Positions 8,547 through 17,428 of a stretch of DNA of 55,426 nucleotides are shown in pieces. This DNA comes from an uncultured Clostridia bacterium. Lineage in GTDB: Bacteria > Bacillota > Clostridia > Christensenellales > Borkfalkiaceae. The DNA lies in the NCBI GenBank assembly GCA_944328495.1, contig CALVHR010000048.1, forward strand, positions 1 to 55,426. Direction: 5' to 3'. The number at the start of each line of letters is the position of its first letter. Position 1 is the first letter of the stretch. The notes under the pieces are model-generated. The model was not told the DNA's origin. It saw only the letters and a program-made list of their open reading frames with translations, and made no database searches. The position numbers were made by a program, and so were the translations under genes.

Positions 8547-10982
8547 ATGGCTAGTACGAAAAACATTACCGAAAAAGAAGTGCAGTTGTTGATTCAAGGT
8601 AAGCTGTCGCGTTACTTCGGCGTATCTTCCGCCGAGGCGACAAAGGAACAGATCTATAAAGCGGTCGTTATGAGTGTGCGCGATATATTACTTGAAAAAC
8701 GTCAACTGTTCCACAAATTAATGATGAATAAAAAGGGCAAGCGCGTGTATTATCTATGCATGGAGTTTTTGCTCGGCAGATCACTTAAAAACAATGTTTA
8801 CAATCTCGGGCTTGCTGAAGAGTATGAGAAAGCTCTGAAACATTTTAATCTTACATTGGAAGATTTGTATGAACAAGAGCCGGACGCAGGGTTGGGCAAC
8901 GGCGGGCTGGGAAGACTGGCTGCATGCTTTATGGATGCGCTCGCGACAGGAAATTATCCTGCTATGGGTTATTCTATCCGCTACGATTACGGTCTGTTTA
9001 AGCAAAAGATTGTGGATGGGTGGCAAACTGAATTGCCCGATATATGGCTTCCGGGCGGAGAGGTTTGGCTTACACAGCGCAGTGATAAATCTTGTACCGT
9101 AAAATTCGACGGATGGGTGCGAGAGGATTGGTCCGAACACGGATTAAAAGTAACGTACGGCGGATATAAAGAAGTTGAAGCCGTGGCTTACGATATGATG
9201 ATATCGGGAAAAGACAGCGAAGCTGTTTCCGTATTACGTCTTTGGCGCGCAAGGAATATTTCTCGCTTTGACATGAAGTTATTTTCGCAGGGCGATTATT
9301 TGCGTTGCATGCAGGAAGAAAATGAAGCCGAAGTCATTTCAAAAGTTTTGTATCCTGCGGATGATCATTACGAAGGAAAGTCTTTGCGCCTGAAACAACA
9401 ATACTTTTTGGTTTCTGCTTCGTTGCAAAACATTGTGAACGATCATAAACACCGCTATGGGCCTTTGTCGTTATTGCCTCAACAAGCGGCAATTCATATC
9501 AATGATACGCACCCGGCATTGGCAATTCCGGAGTTAATGCGTTTGTTGATGGATGAAAACGGTTTTACTTGGGACGACGCTTGGAGTATTACGACTGCGA
9601 CTTTTGCCTATACAAACCATACAGTTATGGCGGAGGCGCTGGAAACATGGCAGGAAGATCTGATTGCGCGCAGGTTGCCGCGTATTCATATGATCATCAA
9701 AGAGATTAATCGCCGCTTCTGCAATGATTTATGGAACCGTTATCCGGGGCAACATCAACTGATCGAGAGCATGTCGATCATGTCCAACGGGCAAATTCGT
9801 ATGGCAAATTTGTCTGTTGTCGGATCGCATAAGGTGAACGGCGTTTCTGCGCTTCACAGCAACATAATAAAGAATAGTATTTTCCACGGCTTTTATAGGC
9901 TCTGGCCGGATAAGTTTACCAATGTGACAAACGGAATTGCGCATCGTCGTTGGCTATGCCAGTCCAATCCCGAACTTTGCGAATTGTTGAACGATTGCAT
10001 TGGCGACGGATATGTAAAAGATGCCTCTCAGCTTGAAGGTTTTAAGAAATTTGTCAATGATAAGAGCGTGCTTAAACGTTTGATGGAAATCAAACAGATC
10101 AAGAAACAGCAATTTGCTGAATACGCTTATAAAAAAGAAGGCGCGGCTATTGACCCGAATACAGTTTTTGATGTGCAGGCAAAGCGATTGCATGAATATA
10201 AACGTCAGTTGCTCAATGTAATGAATATCATTTCCCTGTATTCCGATCTGAAAGAAAATCCTGATATGAATATCCAGCCGCAGACATTTATCTTTGGCGC
10301 AAAAGCGGCTCCCGGATATTTGATGGCAAAACAGATCATCAAGCTGATTTGTTTTCTTGCCGAAGATATCAAGCATCATCCGGAAATCAATAAGAAGCTG
10401 AACGTTGTTTATATGGAAGATTACAATGTCACTATGGCTGAAAAATTGATGCCTGCAAGTGATATTAGTGAGCAGATATCTCTGGCGGGTAAAGAAGCGA
10501 GCGGTACAGGCAATATGAAATTTATGATCAACGGCGCTGTAACGGTGGGAACGCTGGACGGAGCAAACGTTGAAATGAGCGAAGCAGTCGGAAACGATAA
10601 TATTTTCATCTTTGGCTTGCGTGCGGATGAAGTAGAGGATATGTGGACAAAGGGGTATAACTCCAGCCAATTCTATAATCAAAATTATCGTCTGCGCAAG
10701 ATCATTGAAATGCTCATTAAAGGGTTTAACGGCGAATCGTTTGCTGACATCGCAAACTATTTGCTTACAGGTTCGCCTGTCGCTGATCCGTATATGTGTA
10801 TGGCAGATTTTGAATCTTACCATACGACACAGCAACAAGTCAAGACATTGTATGCGGAAGATAAAACGCGCTGGGCAAAAATTTCTTTGAACAATATTGC
10901 ATCTTCCGGATTCTTCTCGGCAGACAGAAGTATTCGTGAATATGCAGATAATATCTGGAACTTAAAACCTTTGAAAGCTTAA
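8547..10982 (+). CDS. glgP: Glycogen phosphorylase GlgP
   Basis: A GT35 phosphorylase that releases glucose 1-phosphate from glucan ends, so the operon holds both synthesis and breakdown. The 811 residues are full length. Landmarks are 'YLCMEFLLGRSLKNN', 'DAGLGNGGLGRLAACFMD', 'INDTHPALAIPELMR' and the pyridoxal-phosphate loop 'EASGTGNMKFMINGA', whose Lys would hold the cofactor. An AGGAG site precedes the ATG, and the gene starts 21 bp after glgA. Confidence 0.97.
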   Translation: MASTKNITEKEVQLLIQGKLSRYFGVSSAEATKEQIYKAVVMSVRDILLEKRQLFHKLMMNKKGKRVYYLCMEFLLGRSLKNNVYNLGLAEEYEKALKHFNLTLEDLYEQEPDAGLGNGGLGRLAACFMDALATGNYPAMGYSIRYDYGLFKQKIVDGWQTELPDIWLPGGEVWLTQRSDKSCTVKFDGWVREDWSEHGLKVTYGGYKEVEAVAYDMMISGKDSEAVSVLRLWRARNISRFDMKLFSQGDYLRCMQEENEAEVISKVLYPADDHYEGKSLRLKQQYFLVSASLQNIVNDHKHRYGPLSLLPQQAAIHINDTHPALAIPELMRLLMDENGFTWDDAWSITTATFAYTNHTVMAEALETWQEDLIARRLPRIHMIIKEINRRFCNDLWNRYPGQHQLIESMSIMSNGQIRMANLSVVGSHKVNGVSALHSNIIKNSIFHGFYRLWPDKFTNVTNGIAHRRWLCQSNPELCELLNDCIGDGYVKDASQLEGFKKFVNDKSVLKRLMEIKQIKKQQFAEYAYKKEGAAIDPNTVFDVQAKRLHEYKRQLLNVMNIISLYSDLKENPDMNIQPQTFIFGAKAAPGYLMAKQIIKLICFLAEDIKHHPEINKKLNVVYMEDYNVTMAEKLMPASDISEQISLAGKEASGTGNMKFMINGAVTVGTLDGANVEMSEAVGNDNIFIFGLRADEVEDMWTKGYNSSQFYNQNYRLRKIIEMLIKGFNGESFADIANYLLTGSPVADPYMCMADFESYHTTQQQVKTLYAEDKTRWAKISLNNIASSGFFSADRSIREYADNIWNLKPLKA

Positions 10983-10986
10983 AATT

Positions 10987-12789
10987 ATGGATATTTACTA
11001 TAATCCCTTAGACTTACAGTGCAAAAGTATTACCGGAGGGATTAAGCAGAATCAAAAACTGATATTGAATATTTTTGGCAAAAGCAATGAGCCTTGTTTG
11101 TTCATCCTGCAAAAGGATGAACACGAGGCTCAATATTTGCGTATGAACAATATGGCAGACGGTTGGCAGATCGAGCTGAATTTCGACGCACCCGGCCTGT
11201 ATTTTTACAATTTTTTGATCGGCGGTAAACTGGCGGGTGCCGATGAGTATCGGAATCTATCCTTTGCCAAGAATGCAACCCGATATCAGATTTTAGTTTT
11301 CTCTGAAGACTTTGCGACTCCCGAATGGTTTAAAGGCGGGATAATGTATCAGATTTTCCCCGATCGGTTTTATAAAAAAGGCAATGTGACGGTCGAAGAA
11401 GGGAAATGGTTGCATGAGGATTGGAACGATTTACCCGTATTTCGTCCGAATGATCATGGAAAAGTCTTAAATAATGATTTTTTTGGCGGAAACCTGCAAG
11501 GGATTATTGCGAAGTTGGACTATTTAAAGAGCTTAAATGTCAGTGTGCTGTATTTAAATCCAATTTTTAAAGCTTTTTCAAATCACCGCTACGATACTGG
11601 TGATTACATGCAGATCGATCCTATGCTCGGGACTGAAAAAGATTTCTCGCAACTTGTTGAAGAATGCAATAAGCGCGGCATAAAGATCGTTTTGGACGGT
11701 GTATTTAATCATACCGGTGACGATAGCAGATATTTCAACAAATACGGCAAATATGATAGCGTAGGTGCCTATCAATCGAAAGATTCGAAGTACTATGCGT
11801 GGTATAATTTCAAACATTTTCCGGACTCTTATGATTCGTGGTGGGGAATCGACGTATTGCCTGCGGTCAATGAGCAGTGTCCTTCGTATGTTGATTTTAT
11901 TACAGGCGAAGAAGGGGTCCTGCGGCATTGGTTGAAATATGGGATCGGCGGTTATCGCTTGGATGTTGCCGATGAGCTTCCGGATGATTTTATTGAGAAG
12001 ATACGTTTTTCCGTAAAACAAGAAAATCCCGAATCAATAATCATTGGCGAGGTTTGGGAGGATGCGTCCAATAAAATTGCTTATAGCAAACGCCGCAAAT
12101 ATTTTCAGGGTGCCGAGCTGGACAGTGTGATGAATTATCCTTTAAAGGACGCTATAATCCATTTTGTGACCGAATCAAATTCTTCGATGCTTCGTCAAGT
12201 AATTGCTCAATTAAGGGACAATTATCCCAAAGTCGTCTTAGATTCTTTGATGAATATTCTCGGTACGCACGATACCGTGCGTATTTTAACGGCTTTGAGC
12301 GGAATCACGGCTTGTACGAAAGAAGAAATGAGTAAAACCAGCTTATCGCCTGAACAGCGAAAATTTGCAAAAAGCAGATTAAAAGTTGCGGCACTTTTAC
12401 AATATACATTGTTTGGTGTTCCTTGTGTTTATTATGGCGATGAGATAGGAATGGACGGATTTTCCGATCCGTTTTGCAGGCGGGCCTTTACTTGGGGCGC
12501 GATTGATTTAGATTTGCTTTCATATTATCGCCGCCTCGGACAGATTCGTTCGGGGTGTACGGTTTTTACAGACGGAGAGTACAAGGAACTCTTTGCTGAT
12601 AAATGTTGCTTAATATTTGAACGGCGTAAGGGAAAAGAGGTTGTTGTCGTTTGTATTAATTTGGGATCAAATCGATACGATTTAAAGTATTGCGGCAAAT
12701 TGCACGATTTATTGCAAGGGGATACATACTTAAACAAGTTCACTGTATTTTCTGGCTGTGCAACCATCTTGTCGAATAGGATTATTTAA
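10987..12789 (+). CDS. GH13 alpha-amylase-family glycosidase
   Basis: A probable cytoplasmic alpha-glucan hydrolase or transferase of family GH13, 600 residues, no signal peptide. An N-terminal beta-sandwich (about 1-110) precedes the barrel that opens with 'GGIMYQIFPDRFY'. Conserved region I reads 'VLDGVFNHTG', the nucleophile lies in 'GYRLDVADEL', the acid/base in 'IIGEVWED', and the third acid in 'LGTHDTVR'. A neopullulanase, cyclomaltodextrinase or debranching role is possible; the sequence does not decide. It starts 4 bp after glgP without a clear ribosome site, suggesting translational coupling. Its place in the operon suggests trimming of limit dextrins left by the phosphorylase. Confidence 0.9.
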   Translation: MDIYYNPLDLQCKSITGGIKQNQKLILNIFGKSNEPCLFILQKDEHEAQYLRMNNMADGWQIELNFDAPGLYFYNFLIGGKLAGADEYRNLSFAKNATRYQILVFSEDFATPEWFKGGIMYQIFPDRFYKKGNVTVEEGKWLHEDWNDLPVFRPNDHGKVLNNDFFGGNLQGIIAKLDYLKSLNVSVLYLNPIFKAFSNHRYDTGDYMQIDPMLGTEKDFSQLVEECNKRGIKIVLDGVFNHTGDDSRYFNKYGKYDSVGAYQSKDSKYYAWYNFKHFPDSYDSWWGIDVLPAVNEQCPSYVDFITGEEGVLRHWLKYGIGGYRLDVADELPDDFIEKIRFSVKQENPESIIIGEVWEDASNKIAYSKRRKYFQGAELDSVMNYPLKDAIIHFVTESNSSMLRQVIAQLRDNYPKVVLDSLMNILGTHDTVRILTALSGITACTKEEMSKTSLSPEQRKFAKSRLKVAALLQYTLFGVPCVYYGDEIGMDGFSDPFCRRAFTWGAIDLDLLSYYRRLGQIRSGCTVFTDGEYKELFADKCCLIFERRKGKEVVVVCINLGSNRYDLKYCGKLHDLLQGDTYLNKFTVFSGCATILSNRII

Positions 12790-12856
12790 TATTTTGCGAA
12801 GTACTACGCGTGACATAGTAAGCTCATTAATTTCTTTGCGACAGGGGGGAGGCTCA

Positions 12857-13843
12857 ATGAAAAAGATTGTAGGATCAATGACCGTCTTAATACTATTTGC
12901 AACATTTGTTTGCGGTTGTTCTTTATGGGGGTATCGACAAGAAGCAGCTCCTCGCAATGTGTACAAAGAATATTTGGTTTCTGACAATTTTGAAGCTGTA
13001 TCAAATTTCGAAGAGCGTTTGGTTTCTTGTTCCAATAGTGTTGTGACAATTGTATCCTGTACCAATCTGCGCTTGAATGGTGAATATACATCGGTGATAA
13101 ATCTTTATTCGGGTGTTATTATCAATCCGAACGGTTATTTGCTTACCTCTATACAGGCCGCACTCTTGGATGTGTTTGACGGAGGCGAGACGGTTCAAAA
13201 AGCCGCCAATGAAGTTTATGCAATTTTACCGGATATCTATAACGATAAAACACAATATAAATTGAAATTGGTCGATTATGATTCGGCGGCAGGCTTAGCT
13301 TTATATTGCTTTTACGATAATTTTTATTATTTTACGAATGAGACAAAAAGTTCGTCGGTCGAAGGTTTTCAGTTTTACAGTGTTTTTTCCGGGGAAGAGA
13401 TCGTTACAGGGGAACGATGTGCAGCCATCGGAAACAGTTTGGGAAATATTTTAAACGGTGAAATTGAAAATCGAAATGCTATATCGTATATTCAAACGAC
13501 AATAACCAGCGGTTTTGTTTCTGACAATTCGGCAAATGCAGAAATTTTTGAAAACAACGATGGAGATGGATCTTCCCGATATTTTATTGTTTCAGCTCCG
13601 ATAAATGTTGATATGGTCGGAGGCGGTTTGTTTGATTCAAACGGTTATTTGATGGGAATTATTGCTTCGAAAGTTGCATCTTCTAAAACCGAAAATGAGG
13701 ATTCTTCGTCACATTATTTATCTCGGGTTACACTTATCTATTCTTCAAAGCACGCCATGAAATATTTACAGGACGCATCAGATCGAGTCAAAAAAGATAT
13801 ACATTATTTTTATGCCGTTTCCGAAAATAGCGGAGGAAACTGA
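12857..13843 (+). CDS. Lipoprotein with a catalytically dead trypsin-like (HtrA-type) domain
   Basis: A 328-residue predicted lipoprotein: a hydrophobic N-terminus ends in V-C-G-C with Cys21 as the lipidation site. The rest resembles an HtrA-like serine protease: 'NSVVTIV', 'GVIINPNGYLLTS', 'AIGNSLGN' and 'LFDSNGYLMGIIAS' occupy the expected places. The triad is lost: 'LTSIQA' stands where LTNxHV belongs, 'AAGLAL' where xxDLAVL belongs, and 'NVDMVGGGLF' where GNSGGPL belongs. It is therefore probably a non-proteolytic binding protein. The ATG at 12857 has GGGGAGG upstream. The next gene, a partner with the same fold, starts 1 bp after the stop. It lies 67 bp after the amylase with no terminator seen. 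Confidence 0.75.
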   Translation: MKKIVGSMTVLILFATFVCGCSLWGYRQEAAPRNVYKEYLVSDNFEAVSNFEERLVSCSNSVVTIVSCTNLRLNGEYTSVINLYSGVIINPNGYLLTSIQAALLDVFDGGETVQKAANEVYAILPDIYNDKTQYKLKLVDYDSAAGLALYCFYDNFYYFTNETKSSSVEGFQFYSVFSGEEIVTGERCAAIGNSLGNILNGEIENRNAISYIQTTITSGFVSDNSANAEIFENNDGDGSSRYFIVSAPINVDMVGGGLFDSNGYLMGIIASKVASSKTENEDSSSHYLSRVTLIYSSKHAMKYLQDASDRVKKDIHYFYAVSENSGGN

Positions 13844-13844
13844 A

Positions 13845-15842
13845 ATGAAAAGAAATTTGATACAGTTTGTTGCAGTCTTGGTAATATTGATTTTTATCTG
13901 CATTTCGGGAGCATGTGCTTTTACAAGCGAAAATAATACAAACTTTCAGCAGGATGAAAATTATACCGGGAACACATCCACGCAGTTGCAATACGAAATA
14001 TCGGACGACGATTTTACAAATTTCAATGCGTTGTACGAACAAAATGTTTCATCTGTCGTCACAGTCAAATATTCTTACTCGTTGCCGTCAAATTCTGCGT
14101 TGGGAAGCTTGGAATCAAAAACAAACACAGGGACAGGATGCATCATTGATGATCAATCAGGTTATATTTTAACGTCGTCCTTATTGTTTGAAGAAGATTC
14201 CGGCGAAATAAATTCCGACGCTGAATGTTCCGTCATTTTGAATAACGGCACGACTTTAAACGCTCGATTATTGAAATATGACTATACGGTTTTGACAAAT
14301 CCGTTCGGGAGGCCTGTATCCAGTTCGATAAATCATTCAGATCTGGCAATTGTTGAGATTCTAAACGTTTCAAACGGACTATATACAGATGAAAACGGCA
14401 GCAAAATCCAAATACCCGATGCGGTGATCTTTTCCGATTCCGATTATATTCAATACGGCGATGAGTGTTTTTCGATTGCAACGATTTCGGATGAGGATGA
14501 CGATCTGCAAGGCATGCTTGATATTAACATTATAACAAACCCGTTTAATACGCATGCGTCCGCTTTTTATATGCTTTCAGCACAAAATCAAACAGAATTT
14601 TTTGACGGTTCTTTTGAATATTTGATTCAGACAGGCATTACAACAAACGATGGTTTTGAAGGAGCACCTTTGTTCAATACCGAAGGGTATTTGATCGGAA
14701 TGATGAACATGCGTGCCGAGCAAACATATATATTTAAATCAAATTCGCCGTATGGTATTTCTTTTGCGACGCCATCGTCATGCGTTACCGAATGGTTATT
14801 CTCCGAAAATATTTCGTGTGAGCAAATAGAAATTCCTGAATCCGGAGTCAATAATGCGGACAGGCAAAGTCTTATTTTAAATGCAGATAAGCTTTCGGCG
14901 GCAACAGACACTGTTGCACAGAATTTAATGAATGAAGGTTCTAAAATCGGATCATCTACCGGCAGCGATGATTATTTTGTTGCAAGCACATCGTCTGCGG
15001 TCATTTTTTCCGCCGCAACGGAAACTGGCGTAACGAATTCTGTAGCAAAGACAGCACAGAATTTTTTAACTCGCAGTGTCAAAATTATCGTACATTCGGA
15101 TTTGGGGCTTTCAGAAGGCTCCGGATTTGTCGTCAGTAAAGAGGGGTATGTTCTCACGAATTTACATGTCGTTAATAAATTAAGCGCCCTAAATGAAAGT
15201 GCAAATAAAGAAGCGAATGCTGAAGTGGATACAAGCAACATATATATTTGTGCCGCGTTTGAACAAGGAACTACGACACGTCTCGGTGAACGTAAATTCG
15301 CTCTGCTTCAAATGGAATTGGTCGCTTATGAACAAAAACAAGACTTGGCTGTTTTAAAATTTAAAAATCCAATTTATCATAGCGACGATACAGGAATTTA
15401 TACCTATTACAACATAAAATGTTCTCTTGGCTTTGAAACTATTTGTACCTTCGATACATCAGTGCCAAACGCAGGTGTACGCGTCGTCGCTCTTGGGAAC
15501 GCGCTCGGGTATGGGGTCGCGGCATCTACAGGGATCGTTTCTGTTGCAGAGTTTACTGCTTACTATAATGATTATGGATACAATATGATTCAGACGGATT
15601 GTCCGATTAACAGCGGAAATTCAGGCGGACCGCTGATCGATTTAAATGGATATGTTATAGGAATCAACACGCTGGGTTTGGGAGGCGAAGCAGCAACTGT
15701 CTATGGCTATGAAAATGTGAGCTGGGCAATTCCTGCGAAATCGGCAATTGAATTTTTAGATTCTGTCAATCAAAATAATCCTAATAAAAATACAGCATTA
15801 AAAATCTTTCGGAATGCGACTATCGAATATTCAATAAAATAA
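13845..15842 (+). CDS. Exported protein with one dead and one intact trypsin-like domain
   Basis: A 665-residue exported protein with a 23-residue signal segment and a possible but poor lipobox (S-G-A-C, Cys24). The first trypsin-like domain (about 65-305) has lost His ('LTSSLLF') and Ser ('TTNDGFEGAPLF'), though 'HSDLAIV' keeps an Asp. The second (about 405-650) is complete: His441 in 'VLTNLHVV', Asp500 in 'QDLAVLKF', Ser593 in 'NSGNSGGPLIDL'. No PDZ domain follows, unlike DegP/HtrA. The His-Asp spacing is about 25-30 residues longer than in DegP because of an insert. The ATG at 13845 has GGAGG upstream. With its lipoprotein neighbour it likely forms a surface protease complex; the substrate is unknown. 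Confidence 0.8.
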   Translation: MKRNLIQFVAVLVILIFICISGACAFTSENNTNFQQDENYTGNTSTQLQYEISDDDFTNFNALYEQNVSSVVTVKYSYSLPSNSALGSLESKTNTGTGCIIDDQSGYILTSSLLFEEDSGEINSDAECSVILNNGTTLNARLLKYDYTVLTNPFGRPVSSSINHSDLAIVEILNVSNGLYTDENGSKIQIPDAVIFSDSDYIQYGDECFSIATISDEDDDLQGMLDINIITNPFNTHASAFYMLSAQNQTEFFDGSFEYLIQTGITTNDGFEGAPLFNTEGYLIGMMNMRAEQTYIFKSNSPYGISFATPSSCVTEWLFSENISCEQIEIPESGVNNADRQSLILNADKLSAATDTVAQNLMNEGSKIGSSTGSDDYFVASTSSAVIFSAATETGVTNSVAKTAQNFLTRSVKIIVHSDLGLSEGSGFVVSKEGYVLTNLHVVNKLSALNESANKEANAEVDTSNIYICAAFEQGTTTRLGERKFALLQMELVAYEQKQDLAVLKFKNPIYHSDDTGIYTYYNIKCSLGFETICTFDTSVPNAGVRVVALGNALGYGVAASTGIVSVAEFTAYYNDYGYNMIQTDCPINSGNSGGPLIDLNGYVIGINTLGLGGEAATVYGYENVSWAIPAKSAIEFLDSVNQNNPNKNTALKIFRNATIEYSIK

Positions 15843-15868
15843 AAATAAATTTTCGTTTATAGATTCTG

Positions 15869-15894
15869 TCTGAATTCGTCTCAGAGGCTTTTTT
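15869..15894 (+). terminator. Weak terminator after the protease genes
   Basis: TCTGA at 15869-15873 can pair with TCAGA at 15881-15885, followed by GGC and six T. The five-pair stem is short; the position 26 bp past the stop is the main support. Confidence 0.4.
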
Positions 15895-15918
15895 ATAAAT
15901 AATTTATTTTCTAGTCTC

Positions 15919-15937
15919 AATTAACGTCACGTTAATT
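15919..15937. repeat. 19-bp palindrome AATTAACGT-C-ACGTTAATT
   Basis: Perfect 9-bp arms around a single C. The size suits a dimeric repressor or a recombinase site. No other exact copy was noticed. Confidence 0.7.
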
Positions 15938-15995
15938 TAATCAAAATTTGAACCGATTTTTATATTTTATAAGTTTTAACAACAATAACATTAAC

Positions 15996-16017
15996 ATTTA
16001 AACAAAATTTAAACAAA
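15996..16017. repeat. Tandem 11-bp repeat ATTTAAACAAA x2
   Basis: Two exact, abutting copies at 15996-16006 and 16007-16017 in extremely AT-rich DNA. A protein-binding iteron pair or simple AT-rich sequence; undecided. Confidence 0.7.
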
Positions 16018-16048
16018 CTCAGATTTTTATTAATTATAACAAAGAAAA

Positions 16049-16066
16049 TTCTCACATTTGTGAGAA
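16049..16066. repeat. 18-bp palindrome TTCTCACA-TT-TGTGAGAA
   Basis: Perfect 8-bp arms around TT. The half-site TGTGA recalls Crp/Fnr sites but in the opposite orientation (TCACA inside-left), so it is not a Crp box. It may be an operator. Confidence 0.7.
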
Positions 16067-16075
16067 AATCACCAT

Positions 16076-16109
16076 AACACTGCGTAAAAGCTGTGTTTTA
16101 CGCAGTGTT
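16076..16109. repeat. Perfect 14-bp inverted repeat with 6-nt loop
   Basis: AACACTGCGTAAAA at 16076-16089 and its exact complement at 16096-16109 flank GCTGTG. The part ACACTGCGTAAAA recurs in direct orientation at 16152-16164. No proper T-run follows, so it is a poor terminator. Three copies of one 13-bp word in 90 bp suggest binding sites. Confidence 0.75.
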
Positions 16110-16151
16110 GTTTCTGTACTGAAATGCCCTGCACACCTGGCTTTCCGTCAC

Positions 16152-16164
16152 ACACTGCGTAAAA
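16152..16164 (+). repeat. Third copy of the ACACTGCGTAAAA word
   Basis: Exact match to the left arm of the inverted repeat at 16076-16109, in the same orientation and 75 bp downstream. Confidence 0.7.
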
Positions 16165-16249
16165 TAAAAATTTACCTCACGTTTTCGTTCTGCATTATTC
16201 CTCTTTTAAATTGGTGCGATAAATGCCCTATTTACCTATATTTTGAACA

Positions 16250-16267
16250 GCTCATAGGCCTATGAGC
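16250..16267. repeat. 18-bp perfect palindrome GCTCATAGG/CCTATGAGC
   Basis: A gapless palindrome 56 bp upstream of the -35 of the recombinase promoter, a suitable place for an operator. Confidence 0.75.
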
Positions 16268-16291
16268 CTCAGTTGTCTAAAGTATTCTGAG

Positions 16292-16312
16292 AAATCAAAT
16301 TATGTTTGATTT
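16292..16312. repeat. Inverted repeat overlapping the recombinase -35 element
   Basis: AAATCAAA at 16292-16299 and TTTGATTT at 16305-16312 around TTATG. The right arm contains the TTGATT -35 hexamer (16306-16311), so a protein bound here would block the promoter. Confidence 0.6.
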
Positions 16313-16334
16313 TTTCTTCACAAAGCAGTATAAT
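16306..16334 (+). promoter_or_regulatory. Promoter of the tyrosine recombinase, leaderless mRNA predicted
   Basis: TTGATT at 16306-16311, 17-bp spacer, TATAAT at 16329-16334. Only 6 bp separate the -10 from the ATG at 16341, so transcription should start at or next to the A of the start codon. No ribosome site is present. Confidence 0.75.
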
Positions 16335-16340
16335 TGAAAT

Positions 16341-17408
16341 ATGAAAGATGAAAACTTTTATCAGTCCAGAAATTTAAAAAACTTGGAAAAAATTGAATAC
16401 CTGAAAGATGAACTCCCTCCTTTTATCGATGAGTACTTCTTGGGCATCGAAAATCAAACAAGTACTTTAACACGTTTGAACTATGCTTATGATCTCAGGA
16501 TATTTTTTGATTACCTTTTGCGGAAAAAATATAAAGGAAAAAGTATTCATTCATTAAGTTTGCAAGATTTAGAGGCTGTGACAAGTACTGACATTGAAAA
16601 ATTCTTAAGCTATTTGAATCGTTATGAGTTCCACGGAAATGTTGAGACGTGCAATGAACGTGCAAAAGCGAGAAAACTTTCTACAGTACGTGCCCTATTC
16701 CGATATTTTTTTGCGAAGGAAAAAATCAGTGTCGATAATGCTGCTAAAGTCTCGTTGCCCAAATTACATGAAAAAGAAATAATTCGTTTGGAAATTAACG
16801 AGATAGCGGATCTTTTAAATTGTGCCGAAAGCGGAATCGGTTTGACCAATCATCAAAAAGCATTTTTCGAACGCACCAAGATCCGCGATTTGGCAATATT
16901 GACATTGTTTTTGGGCACAGGCATTCGAATCAGTGAGCTTGTAGGATTAAACAACAACGATATAGATTTTACAAATAACAGCTTTAAAGTTACGCGAAAA
17001 GGCGGAAATCAAACCATTCTCTATTTTTCGGACGAGGTTGCAGATGCGCTCGCTCGATATATTGCCTATAAAGAAGAAGATAAAAACACTCCCGAAAACG
17101 AACCCGCCCTATTTCTTTCACTTCAAATGCGCAGGATCAGCATACGTGCCGTAGAAGATCTCGTAAAAAAATACAGTAAGATTGTTACACCGTTAAAAAA
17201 GATTTCCCCTCATAAATTGCGCAGCACATACGGGACTCAATTATACCGCGAAACTGGAGATATTTACATGGTTGCAGATGTCTTGGGACACAAAGACGTC
17301 AATACAACAAAGAAGCACTATGCTGCAATCAGCGAAGATATACGGCGAAGCGCAGCGGAAAAAATCAAATTACGGGAACGTGACTCAAACAGCCCGTCTG
17401 AAAAGTAA
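16341..17408 (+). CDS. Tyrosine site-specific recombinase (XerC/XerD-like integrase)
   Basis: A 355-residue tyrosine recombinase that would cut and rejoin DNA through a 3'-phosphotyrosine. A SAM-like core-binding domain (about 25-145) precedes the catalytic domain, which has all key residues: Arg196 in 'GTGIRISELVG', Lys220 in 'TRKGGN', His291 and Arg294 in 'PHKLRS', His317 in 'LGHKDVNTT', Tyr327 in 'KHYAAIS'. It is about 50 residues longer than canonical XerC/D. The start has no ribosome site, in line with the predicted leaderless mRNA. Neighbouring hflX and no phage genes suggest a resident housekeeping enzyme and not an element integrase. Confidence 0.88.
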   Translation: MKDENFYQSRNLKNLEKIEYLKDELPPFIDEYFLGIENQTSTLTRLNYAYDLRIFFDYLLRKKYKGKSIHSLSLQDLEAVTSTDIEKFLSYLNRYEFHGNVETCNERAKARKLSTVRALFRYFFAKEKISVDNAAKVSLPKLHEKEIIRLEINEIADLLNCAESGIGLTNHQKAFFERTKIRDLAILTLFLGTGIRISELVGLNNNDIDFTNNSFKVTRKGGNQTILYFSDEVADALARYIAYKEEDKNTPENEPALFLSLQMRRISIRAVEDLVKKYSKIVTPLKKISPHKLRSTYGTQLYRETGDIYMVADVLGHKDVNTTKKHYAAISEDIRRSAAEKIKLRERDSNSPSEK

Positions 17409-17428
17409 AATATTACAGACATAATACT

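Larger units (their letters stand above)
15843..16340. other. Non-coding block rich in palindromes
   Basis: A very AT-rich gap of about 500 bp without a plausible gene. It holds five inverted repeats and one tandem repeat, listed separately, plus the recombinase promoter at its right end. I see no DnaA-box cluster, no CRISPR spacing and no recognisable dif site. It might carry operators for the flanking genes or a recombination site for the adjacent recombinase; neither is shown. Confidence 0.6.

Noticed and set aside
15843-16340. CRISPR array or replication origin in the repeat-rich gap
   Set aside because: The repeats are few, of different sequence and unevenly spaced, and no DnaA-box cluster or dnaA/dnaN gene is present.
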